NCBI RefSeq assembly: GCF_000428845.1
Contig: NZ_AUAS01000005.1
Coordinates: forward strand, 372,001 to 436,000
Length of the DNA stretch: 64,000 bases
Direction of reading: 5' to 3'
From: Dyadobacter alkalitolerans DSM 23607
GTDB taxonomy: Bacteria; Bacteroidota; Bacteroidia; Cytophagales; Spirosomataceae
Both the position numbers and the translations under genes were made by a program. Positions 44,802 to 52,781 of this stretch are shown piece after piece (the stretch's first letter is position 1; each line of letters starts with the position of its first letter). Under the pieces are notes generated by a model, which did no database searches, was not told the DNA's origin, and saw only the letters and a program-made list of their open reading frames with translations.

Positions 44802-45632
44802 ATGACGACAAAAAACACAACCATTCAAGTTTCAGGGCAGGAAATCGACCTTATGAACATTAATGACAACGATTTCATATCCCTCACAGACATTGCCAAG
44901 CACAAAAATCCGGAGTTAGCCGGACAGCTCGTCTTAAATTGGCTCAGGACAAGATTCACAATTGAATTTATGGGACTGTGGGAACAGATGCATAATTCGA
45001 ATTTTAAAGTCATCGAATTCGATGACTTTAAAAATGATGCGGGGAGCAATTCATTCATTTTATCTCCGAAACAATGGATTGAAAAAACAAATGCTATTGG
45101 CCTGATTTCCAAGGCAGGAAGATATGGTGGCGGCACATATGCGCACAAAGATATTGCCTTTGAATTCGCTTCATGGATCTCTCCATCATTTAAATTGTAC
45201 TTGATTAAAGAATTTCAACGCCTGAAATCAGATGAAAGTGATCGCCTCAAACAAAGCTGGAATCTGCAAAGAACGCTGGTCAAGGTAAACTACACGATTC
45301 ATACCGATGCAATCAAAGCGCATCTTATTCCAAAATCGCTGAACAGGGAACAATGCAGTGCGATTTATGCAAGCGAAGCAGATCTGCTCAATATGGCGCT
45401 CTTTGGAATGACTGCCAAAGAATGGCGTGATCAGAATAAAGGGATTATGGGCAATGTGCGGGATAATGCGTCCATTGAGCAACTAGTTATCCTCTCCAAT
45501 TTGGAAAGCATTAACGCAATGCTCATTCAACAAAAGTTAAGTGCTTCGGATCGACTGGTTCAGCTTAACCAAATCGCTATCACACAAATGCAGTCGCTTT
45601 TAAACCTTACGCTTGTGAAGAAGCTGAAATAG
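44802..45632 (+). CDS. KilA-N domain protein
   Basis: Protein of 276 residues with a KilA-N DNA-binding domain at ~1-150: the pattern FISLTDIAKHKNPELAGQLVLNWLRTRFTIEFMGLWEQMHN, then FDDFKND, WIEKTNAIGLISKAGRYGGGTYAHKDIAFEFASWISPSFKLYLIKEFQRL. This fold occurs in phage anti-repressors and large DNA viruses, and also in chromosomal genes of Bacteroidota. The C-terminal half (AIYASEADLLNMALFGMTAKEWRDQN) is a conserved companion region in such proteins. No other phage gene is nearby, so this is probably a solitary chromosomal copy. Its biological role is unknown. Confidence 0.88.
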   Translation: MTTKNTTIQVSGQEIDLMNINDNDFISLTDIAKHKNPELAGQLVLNWLRTRFTIEFMGLWEQMHNSNFKVIEFDDFKNDAGSNSFILSPKQWIEKTNAIGLISKAGRYGGGTYAHKDIAFEFASWISPSFKLYLIKEFQRLKSDESDRLKQSWNLQRTLVKVNYTIHTDAIKAHLIPKSLNREQCSAIYASEADLLNMALFGMTAKEWRDQNKGIMGNVRDNASIEQLVILSNLESINAMLIQQKLSASDRLVQLNQIAITQMQSLLNLTLVKKLK

Positions 45633-45756
45633 CAGCTATGCAACGTCTATGTCGATTATTTAAGGAATACAGCTCAATTTCATTATAGAGCAAAGCATTT
45701 AAATTGTATTTTCGCATAAATAAAATCTATTAATATTACTGACTCTAACCTATTAA

Positions 45757-46689
45757 ATGAATATTCAACAACTGGAATACATTGTAGCCGTTGATAACTA
45801 CAGGCATTTTGTTCAGGCGGCTGAGCATTGCAATGTGACCCAGCCTACGCTTTCGATGATGATCCGTAAGTTGGAAGAAGAATTAGCTGTTAAGATTTTT
45901 GACCGGACGAAGCAGCCGATTGTCCCAACCGGAATTGGCCGTGAAATAATTGATCAGGCTAAAACGATTTTGCGTGAAGCATCGCGGATGAATGAGATCG
46001 CCAAGCATTTTAATGGTGACTTATCGGGCGAATTGCGGATCGGGATCATCCCAACCATTGCGCCTTATCTGCTGCCACATTTTGTGAATCCATTTATCAG
46101 TCATTATCCGGACATCAAGCTGCATGTGTCCGAAATGATCACGGAAAGGATCATTAGTGAGTTGAAACTGGGCAATCTGGATGTGGGGATCATCGCCTCG
46201 CTATCCGAAGAAAGCAGCTTGCAGGAAATTCCGCTATATAAGGAACGCTTTTACGCCTATGTTTCGGAAAACACTGATTTATATGCCAAAAAATACATCC
46301 TGCCAGCAGATCTCGAACCCAATGAACTTTGGCTGCTGGAAGAAGGACATTGTTTTCGCACGCAGATCCAGCGACTTTGTGAGTTGAGCCGGAATAGCCA
46401 GTTTGGCAGCAGTTTTAGTTACCGGTCGGGCAGTATAGAAACGTTGATCCGGATGGTTGAAAAGAACGGAGGCATTACCATTCTGCCCGAAATGGCGGTT
46501 ATGGAGCTTTCTGACGTCAGGAAAAAGCACATCCGGAGCTTTCAGTTTCCTGAGCCAGCGCGTGAAGTTTGCCTGCTGGTGAACCGCGAACAAATGAAAA
46601 CAAGGCTCATAGATGCGTTAAAAACAGGAATTACTGCATATTTGCCGCAGGAAATTTTTGAAACAAATAAGGAAATTAGGATTTTGTAA
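45757..46689 (+). CDS. oxyR: OxyR, hydrogen-peroxide-sensing LysR-family regulator
   Basis: LysR-type transcription factor of 310 residues. The N-terminal winged helix is MNIQQLEYIVAVDNYRHFVQAAEHCNVTQPTLSMMIRKLEEEL. In the sensor domain, EEGHCFRTQIQRLC places cysteines at 199 and 208, exactly the numbering and spacing of the peroxide-reactive pair of E. coli OxyR. Thr100 in IIPTIAPYLLP and the C-terminal GSIETLIRMVEKNGGITILPEMA are also OxyR-like. It should activate peroxide defence genes on disulfide formation. TATTTTCG (45717-45724) is a near-match -7 element. A methyltransferase gene starts two bases after its stop. Confidence 0.92.
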   Translation: MNIQQLEYIVAVDNYRHFVQAAEHCNVTQPTLSMMIRKLEEELAVKIFDRTKQPIVPTGIGREIIDQAKTILREASRMNEIAKHFNGDLSGELRIGIIPTIAPYLLPHFVNPFISHYPDIKLHVSEMITERIISELKLGNLDVGIIASLSEESSLQEIPLYKERFYAYVSENTDLYAKKYILPADLEPNELWLLEEGHCFRTQIQRLCELSRNSQFGSSFSYRSGSIETLIRMVEKNGGITILPEMAVMELSDVRKKHIRSFQFPEPAREVCLLVNREQMKTRLIDALKTGITAYLPQEIFETNKEIRIL

Positions 46690-46691
46690 AA

Positions 46692-47327
46692 ATGAGCACT
46701 GATACTACGCAAAAAGCTTATGACAAATGGTCGGAGCAATATGATACGAATGTGAATAAAACTCGGGATCTGGAAGCAGTGGCACTGCGCGGGATCTTTG
46801 GTGATCAGACATTTGAAAGCATTCTTGAAATCGGATGCGGAACCGGGAAAAATTCTCAATATCTTATCACGAGAACGAAAAAGCTGGTTGGTGCGGACCT
46901 TTCAGCTGAAATGTTGGCCAAAGCCAAAGAAAAACTTGCCGGCTCGAACGCTGTATTCGTCCAGGCAGACATTACGCAAGGCTGGAATTTCACTCAGGAA
47001 AACTTTGAGCTGATCACATTCAGTCTCGTTTTGGAGCACATTGAAAACCTGGATTTCATTTTCAGTGAAGTAAGTAAAAAACTATCTTCCAACGGAAAAG
47101 TTTACCTCGGCGAGCTGCATCCATTCAAACAATATTCCGGCTCCAAGGCCCGCTTCGAAACCGAAGAAGGCCAGACCATAGTCCCCTGCTTCACCCACAA
47201 CATCTCCGACTTCACCGAAGCCGCAGCAAAACACGGCCTAAAAATTGAAGAAGTCCACGAATTCTTTGACGACAACGACCGGACTAAGATTCCGAGGATT
47301 TTGGCTTTGGTGTTGGGGAAGGATTAG
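46692..47327 (+). CDS. Class I SAM-dependent methyltransferase
   Basis: Methyltransferase of 211 residues with a Rossmann-type AdoMet site: motif I ILEIGCGTGKNSQYL, motif II VGADLSAEMLAKAKEKL, the acidic AVFVQADITQGWNF, and FSLVLEHIENLDFIFSEVSKKLSSNGKVYLGELHP. The N-terminus AYDKWSEQYDTNVNKTRDLE is typical of small-molecule methyltransferases (UbiE/BioC-like group). The substrate is not evident. It follows oxyR by two bases and is surely cotranscribed with it; a link to oxidative stress is possible but unproven. It converges on the PolX gene with a three-base gap. Confidence 0.88.
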   Translation: MSTDTTQKAYDKWSEQYDTNVNKTRDLEAVALRGIFGDQTFESILEIGCGTGKNSQYLITRTKKLVGADLSAEMLAKAKEKLAGSNAVFVQADITQGWNFTQENFELITFSLVLEHIENLDFIFSEVSKKLSSNGKVYLGELHPFKQYSGSKARFETEEGQTIVPCFTHNISDFTEAAAKHGLKIEEVHEFFDDNDRTKIPRILALVLGKD

Positions 47328-47330
47328 TGT

Positions 47331-49052
47331 TTAAACCGCAACGCGTGCTAACCTCCCCTGCAAATACTCCTGCATCCGCTCCAACCCAAACGCATTAAAC
47401 GTCATATCCTTCGTTAAACCGCCTTTTCTTGCTACTGCTACGCCGTAATGCATGTCGAAATAGCCTTCTTTGGAGTGGGCGTCGGGGTTGATGCTGAGCA
47501 GGACGCCTTTTTCCATGCAGTAGGAAATCCAGCGCCAGTCGAGGTCGAGGCGCCAGGGAGAAGCGTTGATTTCTATAACTACATTATGCGCTGCGCAAGC
47601 GTCGATAATGGCTTTGTGATCGATGGGATAGCCTTCACGGGAGAGCAGTAAGCGGCCGGTTGGGTGGCCCAGGATGGTTGTATATGGATTTTCAATGGCT
47701 TTTAGCAAGCGCGTTGTAGCCTTTTCCAACGACATGGTAAGGTTACTATGCACGGAAGCAACAATGTAGTCGAATGAGGCCAGAATTTCTGTTGGGTAAT
47801 CCAGCGAACCGTCACCCAGAATGTCGGATTCTATTCCTTTTAGAATTTTGAAAGGCTTTTCCGGATTTTCGGATGCAAAACGTGCATTCAGTTTCGCAAT
47901 CTCTTCGTGCTGACGGATAACGTCCTCTACTTTAAGACCTTGGGCATAGGTGGCGGTTTGCGAGTGATCAGCAATTCCCAGATATTCAAAACCCAGCTCC
48001 CTGCAATAAAGCGCCATTTGTTCCAATGTATGCTGGCCATCGGAATAAGTGCTGTGGTTGTGTAAAATCCCTTTCAGATCGTCCCAGGTAATGAGTTGAT
48101 CGGCGGAATGTGTCTCAGCCCAGGCAAATTCACCGGCACCTTCCCGCATTTCAGGAACAATGTAAGGCAATCCCGCTTTTTGGTAAATAGCTTCTTCATT
48201 CTCCGCCTCTTCGTAATGGGCTTGCCGCCAGATTGTGCTGCCGGTTGATGTGGGATAGCCTAAATGTAAGGCGTCAGAAGTTTCTATAAATAATTCATTC
48301 ACAACACGTTCCGGCTTGGAAGCGATAATTTCAATGCCAACGGCCACGTCCTGCACATTTCCCCGCCATACAAAAGGTGACGACCGCTTTTCATCCTGGA
48401 CCAGGATTTCAATGTCACCAATAAATGTCTGCAACAAAGCCGGCGAATCCGTTCCGACCAGTATTTTAATGTTGTCGACAATTTCAGCACGGCGCCGGAT
48501 GTCTCCTGCTACTTCCACCTGATCAAAGTTTTTTTTCAGCTCTCTGACGATCATTTCCGCAATCACTTCTGCCTTATCCATCCGCAATTTACCCGCCTGA
48601 TCTTTCAGAAATGCCAATGAATCGATGATCTTTTGCTGAATGCTCCCGCCGAAGCCTTTGAGCTTGGCGACGGAACCGTTCAGGCAAGCAAGTTCGAGCT
48701 CGTGCAGGTTGTCAATGCCCAGCTCCTGCCACAGAACCGCTATCTTTTTTGGCCCTATTCCTTTGATATTGAACATTTCCATCACCCCCAGCGGCGTGTT
48801 GCGCAGCAGCTCTTCGAGCTCGGGGAATGTTCCTGTTTTCGCGATCTGAACAATTTTCCCGGCAGTGCTTTTACCAATGCCCTGCAACTTGGTAAGCTCC
48901 TGTTCCGTCATATTTTGGAGCTCTCCTTCCTTATATTTATCCAGGTAAAAGGCCGCAATGGAATATCCTTTGATCTTAAAAGGGTCCACACCGTGCAGTT
49001 CCATTAATTTGGCGGTCAATTCCAGGATCTCTACAATTTCAGGATTGCTCAT
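47331..49052 (-). CDS. polX: PolX-family protein with PHP domain; polymerase active site apparently degenerate
   Basis: Protein of 573 residues with the architecture of bacterial DNA polymerase X: an HhH-rich 8-kDa domain (LQGIGKSTAGKIVQIAKTG; NIKGIGPKKIAVLWQELGI), a Pol-beta-type nucleotidyltransferase domain (~160-320) and a C-terminal PHP domain (~335-570). The PHP metal ligands are intact (LHNHSTYSDG, IADHSQTA, GIESDIL, ASVHS, LGHPTGRLL, NPDAHS), supporting 3'-5' exonuclease or phosphoesterase activity. In the polymerase domain, the position of the usual GDxD pair reads D193-N194-I-K196 after AGDIRRRAEIV, and the later VDL motif reads VGI. Repair synthesis activity is therefore doubtful, while end processing may persist. 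Confidence 0.88.
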   Translation of the reverse strand: MSNPEIVEILELTAKLMELHGVDPFKIKGYSIAAFYLDKYKEGELQNMTEQELTKLQGIGKSTAGKIVQIAKTGTFPELEELLRNTPLGVMEMFNIKGIGPKKIAVLWQELGIDNLHELELACLNGSVAKLKGFGGSIQQKIIDSLAFLKDQAGKLRMDKAEVIAEMIVRELKKNFDQVEVAGDIRRRAEIVDNIKILVGTDSPALLQTFIGDIEILVQDEKRSSPFVWRGNVQDVAVGIEIIASKPERVVNELFIETSDALHLGYPTSTGSTIWRQAHYEEAENEEAIYQKAGLPYIVPEMREGAGEFAWAETHSADQLITWDDLKGILHNHSTYSDGQHTLEQMALYCRELGFEYLGIADHSQTATYAQGLKVEDVIRQHEEIAKLNARFASENPEKPFKILKGIESDILGDGSLDYPTEILASFDYIVASVHSNLTMSLEKATTRLLKAIENPYTTILGHPTGRLLLSREGYPIDHKAIIDACAAHNVVIEINASPWRLDLDWRWISYCMEKGVLLSINPDAHSKEGYFDMHYGVAVARKGGLTKDMTFNAFGLERMQEYLQGRLARVAV

Positions 49053-49224
49053 ATCATTTCAGGTTAAAGAATTCTTTGCTAATTACGAAGTATGTCTTAG
49101 CATTTGCAAATATCGGGTAAGTAGTCCATTTTTTCCTTTAAGTAGTTATAGTATCAGCTGGTCTTAAATAGAAAAAACTTTAAACAAAACAGCCCTTTCC
49201 GGGACATAAAATAGGATTTCCAAA

Positions 49225-50499
49225 ATGAGCATTGATCAATTAAAAAGTTACCGCGACGAGATTCACAACCATTTGACAACTGAACTGCTTCCTTTTTGGG
49301 AAACCAGATGTGTAGACAAGGAAAATGGCGGCTTTATTACGCATTTCGACAATGCCGGAAATGACTCCGGTGAGGATGAGAAGTCGCTTATAGCGCAAAC
49401 CAGAACTGTTTTTACATTTTCCTCTGCGCATAGGGCTGGCTATGGCGACGGTCGCTATGCTGCTATCGCAAGCCACGGCGTCGATTTCCTGATCAATAAA
49501 ATGTGGGATGAGAAAAATGGCGGTTTTTACTGGCTCTTGGACCGTAAAGGAAATGTTAAGATCGATGAAAAGATCGTTTACGGACACAGCTTTGCTATTT
49601 ACAGCCTGGCCGAATACACATTAGCAACGGGCGATCCGAGGGGTTTGGAATATGCGGAAAAGGTGTTTGATCTGCTACAAATCCACGGCGCAGACACTTA
49701 CTATGGCGGCTATTTTGAAATGTTCCACCGCAATTGGGAGCTGAAAGGCAATGGCCCGGCTGGCGGCGACCGCAAAACCCTGGATGCGCACATGCATTTA
49801 ATGGAGGCCTTCACTACCTTATATGAAGCGAGCCAGAAACAGGTCCACAAGCGCAAGCTGATGGAAATTATCGAGCTGCTTTTGCATAAAATCATGCACC
49901 CAACCTATAAAACAGGCATTCCCCAATTCTGGGCAGACTGGACGGTTGCACCGCAGATCAAATTCGACATTATCTGGGGCTGGGACCGGTTTTCGGAAGA
50001 CGGCATGAAAAGCAGTGCCGAAGACAATACAAGCTATGGCCATAATGTAGAGTTTGCATGGTTGCTTATGCACGCGCTCGACATTGCTGGCGTGCCTTAT
50101 GACGCCTATCAGGGCCAACTTCTGGCTTCGTATGATCACGCTGTGGAACACGGCATCGACTGGGAATTCGGTGGCGTGTATGTGGAGGGCTCGCACGCGG
50201 GTGAAGTTTATGACCGTGAAAAGGAGTTTTGGCAACAAGCCGAGGTGATCATTGGCATGCTGGACGCTTACCGCGTTTACGGCGATGAAAAATATCTGAA
50301 AGCTTACGATGCAACGCACCGTTTTGTGTTTGATAAAATGATCCACCATGAAGTAGGCGAATGGCTGCCTTTGCTGACACGCCAGGGAGAGCCGATCTGG
50401 AAGCATATGAGCCATTCATGGAAGGTGAATTACCATTCCGTGCGTTCTATGGTGCAGGGAATTGTACGCCTTGATAAGCTGATTGCACAATCTGCGTAA
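49225..50499 (+). CDS. AGE-family sugar 2-epimerase (cellobiose 2-epimerase / N-acylglucosamine 2-epimerase type)
   Basis: (alpha/alpha)6-barrel epimerase of 424 residues that inverts C2 of a reducing sugar. Family motifs: ENGGFITHFDNAGN, EKSLIAQTRTVFTFSSAHR, EKNGGFYWLLDRKGN, YGHSFAIYSLAEYTLATG, DAHMHLMEAFTTLYEAS, DNTSYGHNVEFAWLLMHAL with the catalytic-type His, EKEFWQQAEVIIGMLDAYR and KVNYHSVRSMVQGI. Cellobiose/mannobiose 2-epimerase is my preferred reading given glucan enzymes in the region, with N-acetylglucosamine 2-epimerase as the alternative; residues that discriminate were not resolved. It is cytoplasmic (no signal) and monocistronic. Confidence 0.87.
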   Translation: MSIDQLKSYRDEIHNHLTTELLPFWETRCVDKENGGFITHFDNAGNDSGEDEKSLIAQTRTVFTFSSAHRAGYGDGRYAAIASHGVDFLINKMWDEKNGGFYWLLDRKGNVKIDEKIVYGHSFAIYSLAEYTLATGDPRGLEYAEKVFDLLQIHGADTYYGGYFEMFHRNWELKGNGPAGGDRKTLDAHMHLMEAFTTLYEASQKQVHKRKLMEIIELLLHKIMHPTYKTGIPQFWADWTVAPQIKFDIIWGWDRFSEDGMKSSAEDNTSYGHNVEFAWLLMHALDIAGVPYDAYQGQLLASYDHAVEHGIDWEFGGVYVEGSHAGEVYDREKEFWQQAEVIIGMLDAYRVYGDEKYLKAYDATHRFVFDKMIHHEVGEWLPLLTRQGEPIWKHMSHSWKVNYHSVRSMVQGIVRLDKLIAQSA

Positions 50500-50640
50500 G
50501 ATTTTCCATACAAAACGTTGCACTGATCCTTGAAATCATTTAGCAAGGACACAAAACACGGTTTGGTATGATGTTTGAACTGTTGTGTGTAGTTCAATGC
50601 TTCTAACGAGGCTACTTTTTAAATTTAAATAGAAAAAGTC

Positions 50641-50838
50641 ATGAGTGCTTTCACACAACAAGTAAAAGGCAATTGGAACGAGCTAAAAGGCAAATTCAAA
50701 CAACAATATGCAGATTTGACCGACGATGACCTGTTATATGAAGATGGTAAAGAAGACGAACTTCTTGGAAAGCTTCAAAAAAAACTAGGAAAGACCCGTG
50801 AAGAAGTGGAAAGTGAAGTGGATAGATGGTCACGATAG
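50641..50838 (+). CDS. CsbD-family stress-response protein
   Basis: Small protein of 65 residues with the CsbD signature: [55 protein letters not shown]. CsbD-like proteins are abundant hydrophilic proteins induced by general or envelope stress in many bacteria; their biochemical role is unknown. The leader shows an A-rich stretch before the ATG and no clear Shine-Dalgarno sequence, as is usual in Bacteroidota. A strong terminator follows 34 bases downstream, so it is its own transcription unit. Confidence 0.93.
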   Translation: MSAFTQQVKGNWNELKGKFKQQYADLTDDDLLYEDGKEDELLGKLQKKLGKTREEVESEVDRWSR

Positions 50839-50872
50839 ACCTGGTTTTGACATACTGAGTAAATAATAGGTT

Positions 50873-50909
50873 AAGAGCCCTGGAGTTGCGATTCCAGGGC
50901 TCTTTTTGT
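50873..50909 (+). terminator. Intrinsic terminator after csbD-like gene
   Basis: Perfect 12-bp stem AAGAGCCCTGGA / TCCAGGGCTCTT with loop GTTGCGAT, followed by TTTG. Confidence 0.88.
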
Positions 50910-50966
50910 AGTAGGAAGCTCTGCAAACGTCCTTTTTATTTCATCTTTTATATAAATGTTCTTGAA

Positions 50967-51950
50967 ATGAATCCAAATGAAATACCAGTCGGCATAGTGG
51001 GTTTGGGATTAATGGGTTGCAGTATTGTGACGTGCCTGCTGATCGCCGGCCATCCCGTGGTTGCCGTTGCGCCTGTGAGCGCGGATCTGCTTCATGCGGA
51101 AAGAAGGATTCGGGAACATCTGGAAAATGCAAAAGAAAAGGGACTCATTGAAAATGATCCGGAATTTTATTTCAAAAATCTCATCATTACCGAGGATTAC
51201 GCCCAGCTGAAACCGTGCAAAATTGTTAACGAATGCACGATTGAAGACATTGATATCAAGAATTCAGTATATAAAAAAGTTGAAGCAGTTATTGCGCCGG
51301 ATGCATTGTTGTCGAGCAACACTTCTGCTATTCCAATTAGTCAGCTGCAAAAGTTAACACTTCATCCTCAGCGCTTTCTGGGACTGCACTGGACTGAACC
51401 GGCGCATACAACGCGGTTTCTGGAAGTGATCTGCGGAGATGATACGGACATTAAAAACGCGGAATATCTGTACGAGCTTTCCTACAAATGGGGAAAAGAG
51501 CCGATCCTGGTGAGAAAGGACATTGCCGGATTTATCACCAACCGGCTCATGTATGCCATGTATCGCGAGGCAATCAGTCTGGTAGAAAATGGTTACGCGA
51601 CAATTGAAGACGTCGACCGCTCTTGCCGCAACAATGCCGGTTATTTTATGACATTGGTCGGTGTTTTCCGCTGGATGGACCTGACCGGCGTGCCCGCCTA
51701 TCACACCGTCATGAAAAACCTGCTCCCTACCTTAAACAACAGTACCGAAGTCCCCGAACTTATCGATAAAGTAGTTCGCGAAGGCGGCCGAGGCATCTCC
51801 AACTCCCACGGATTCTACAACTACGAACCCGGCGAAGCCGAAGTCTGGGAAGAAACATTCAAAGAATTCACCTACGAAATAAGGCAGCTCGCATTAAAAT
51901 ACCCGGCAGATGTTGTGAAGAAAAGGCTGGCTGAGAAGCGTAATGGATGA
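50967..51950 (+). CDS. 3-hydroxyacyl-CoA dehydrogenase (NAD-dependent)
   Basis: Oxidoreductase of 327 residues of the 3-hydroxyacyl-CoA / 3-hydroxybutyryl-CoA dehydrogenase type. NAD-binding motif: VGIVGLGLMGCSIVTCLLIAGHPVVAV. The middle segment LSSNTSAIPISQLQKLTLHPQRFLGLHWTEPAHTTRFLEVI holds the conserved Ser and the catalytic His, where HADH enzymes read GMHFFNP; here HWTEP departs from that. The C-terminal domain has KDIAGFITNRLMYAMYREAISLVENG. The ATG at 50967 is chosen; the upstream extension to 50886 runs through the csbD terminator. The HWTEP variant makes a different 3-hydroxy-acid substrate possible. Confidence 0.83.
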   Translation: MNPNEIPVGIVGLGLMGCSIVTCLLIAGHPVVAVAPVSADLLHAERRIREHLENAKEKGLIENDPEFYFKNLIITEDYAQLKPCKIVNECTIEDIDIKNSVYKKVEAVIAPDALLSSNTSAIPISQLQKLTLHPQRFLGLHWTEPAHTTRFLEVICGDDTDIKNAEYLYELSYKWGKEPILVRKDIAGFITNRLMYAMYREAISLVENGYATIEDVDRSCRNNAGYFMTLVGVFRWMDLTGVPAYHTVMKNLLPTLNNSTEVPELIDKVVREGGRGISNSHGFYNYEPGEAEVWEETFKEFTYEIRQLALKYPADVVKKRLAEKRNG

Positions 51951-51952
51951 CA

Positions 51953-52237
51953 TTATTTAGGAGAAAATTTTTTGTAAATATCCCCGCGTGACTGGATCGT
52001 AATAATGGAAACAATCTTGATCGTGCCGCCATCATATTTAAGGCCAATCCTGTAACCACCCACACGAATCCGGTAATATTCCTTATTGCCTTTTCCTTGC
52101 AGCAAGGAACAGTCAGGGATATCCATGATGTGATCAACGACTTTGATCGTATTCAAAACAACAGCGACTTGTCGCTGAATATAATTCGGACAACGTTTTA
52201 ATTCCTTCACAAATGTCTTTTCGACAACTAGTTCCAT
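51953..52237 (-). CDS. RelE/ParE-superfamily toxin
   Basis: Toxin of 94 residues with the RelE fold pattern: MELVVEKTFVKELKRCPNYIQRQVAVVLNTIKVVDHIMDI, then YYRIRVGGYRIGLKYDGGTIKIVSIITIQSRGDIYKKF, where the basic strand YRIRVGGYRI is diagnostic. It probably cleaves mRNA on ribosomes or poisons gyrase, depending on the subfamily. Its start overlaps the end of the HTH gene upstream by 10 bases, the usual antitoxin-toxin coupling. It converges with the dehydrogenase gene, with only two bases between stops. Confidence 0.87.
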   Translation of the reverse strand: MELVVEKTFVKELKRCPNYIQRQVAVVLNTIKVVDHIMDIPDCSLLQGKGNKEYYRIRVGGYRIGLKYDGGTIKIVSIITIQSRGDIYKKFSPK

Positions 52238-52518
52238 CCCATTTCTTTTTGGAACTGCTCAAAAGTTAAGGTATCGCCCTTATCCCGGTCCTTTAAAATT
52301 TCGAGAAGAAAGATATCTTCCAGCTCCTGATTTTCAATTACTTTCAAAATTTTTTCCACTTCCTCAACCGACCAGTTTCCACGTTTCTTTTTTTGGGAAA
52401 AATTAGGTGCAGGAATGCCGGTTTTCTCCGCGATATAGGCATTTTTATATCCTGACTTATCAATCAGGATTCCTAAATGACTCTTTAACTCTTTATAATC
52501 TTCGATAATACCTAACAT
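52228..52518 (-). CDS. Helix-turn-helix antitoxin
   Basis: Protein of 96 residues, with an HTH-like segment at ~10-60: ELKSHLGILIDKSGYKNAYIAEKTGIPAPNFSQKKKRGNWSVEEVEKILKVI. The C-terminal tail (DIFLLEILKDRDKGDTLTFEQFQKEMGWN) is acidic and would wrap the toxin. It precedes and overlaps the RelE-type toxin gene. The perfect 18-bp palindrome beginning 21 bases upstream of its start is the probable autoregulatory operator. Confidence 0.82.
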   Translation of the reverse strand: MLGIIEDYKELKSHLGILIDKSGYKNAYIAEKTGIPAPNFSQKKKRGNWSVEEVEKILKVIENQELEDIFLLEILKDRDKGDTLTFEQFQKEMGWN

Positions 52519-52538
52519 ATCAAGAACATTGGCGTTTC

Positions 52539-52578
52539 ATTAGTAATATTACTAATTATTTTTTGTTTGATTACTAAT
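52539..52578. promoter_or_regulatory. Operator of the second toxin-antitoxin operon: 18-bp palindrome plus half-site
   Basis: ATTAGTAATATTACTAAT (52539-52556) is a perfect palindrome, and the half-site ATTACTAAT recurs at 52570-52578, with 31 bases between the two copies' start points (52539 and 52570). One full and one half site is a common arrangement for cooperative antitoxin or toxin-antitoxin binding. Confidence 0.65.
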
Positions 52579-52706
52579 ATTGATTTAAAATTTCACTCGA
52601 AAGTGCAGGTTCCATAAAGAAGATTAAGCATCTAAACTTTTCCTTATCCCTCTCATTTCTCCTGATCCTTTTTACCAAAAAACTGGTTCTTGATATAAGA
52701 CTTCAC

Positions 52707-52714
52707 TAGTTTTG
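52707..52714 (+). promoter_or_regulatory. Candidate -7 promoter element of cydA
   Basis: TAGTTTTG, an exact TAnnTTTG match 67 bases upstream of the cydA ATG. No clear -33 element. Just downstream, GGTGCCGG occurs twice (52719-52726 and 52730-52737), possibly a direct-repeat regulator site. Confidence 0.4.
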
Positions 52715-52781
52715 GATGGTGCCGGTTTTGGTGCCGGAAGTTTTTTGGAGACCTCCAATTTTTTAGTAAAATAATTCCACA

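Noticed and set aside
44802..45632. Prophage remnant around the KilA-N gene
   Set aside because: No integrase, capsid, tail, lysis or attachment-site sequence was seen within 10 kb on either side.
50886..50966. N-terminal extension of the hydroxyacyl-CoA dehydrogenase
   Set aside because: It would be translated from inside the terminator hairpin of the csbD-like gene, and the NAD-binding motif begins right after the Met at 50967.
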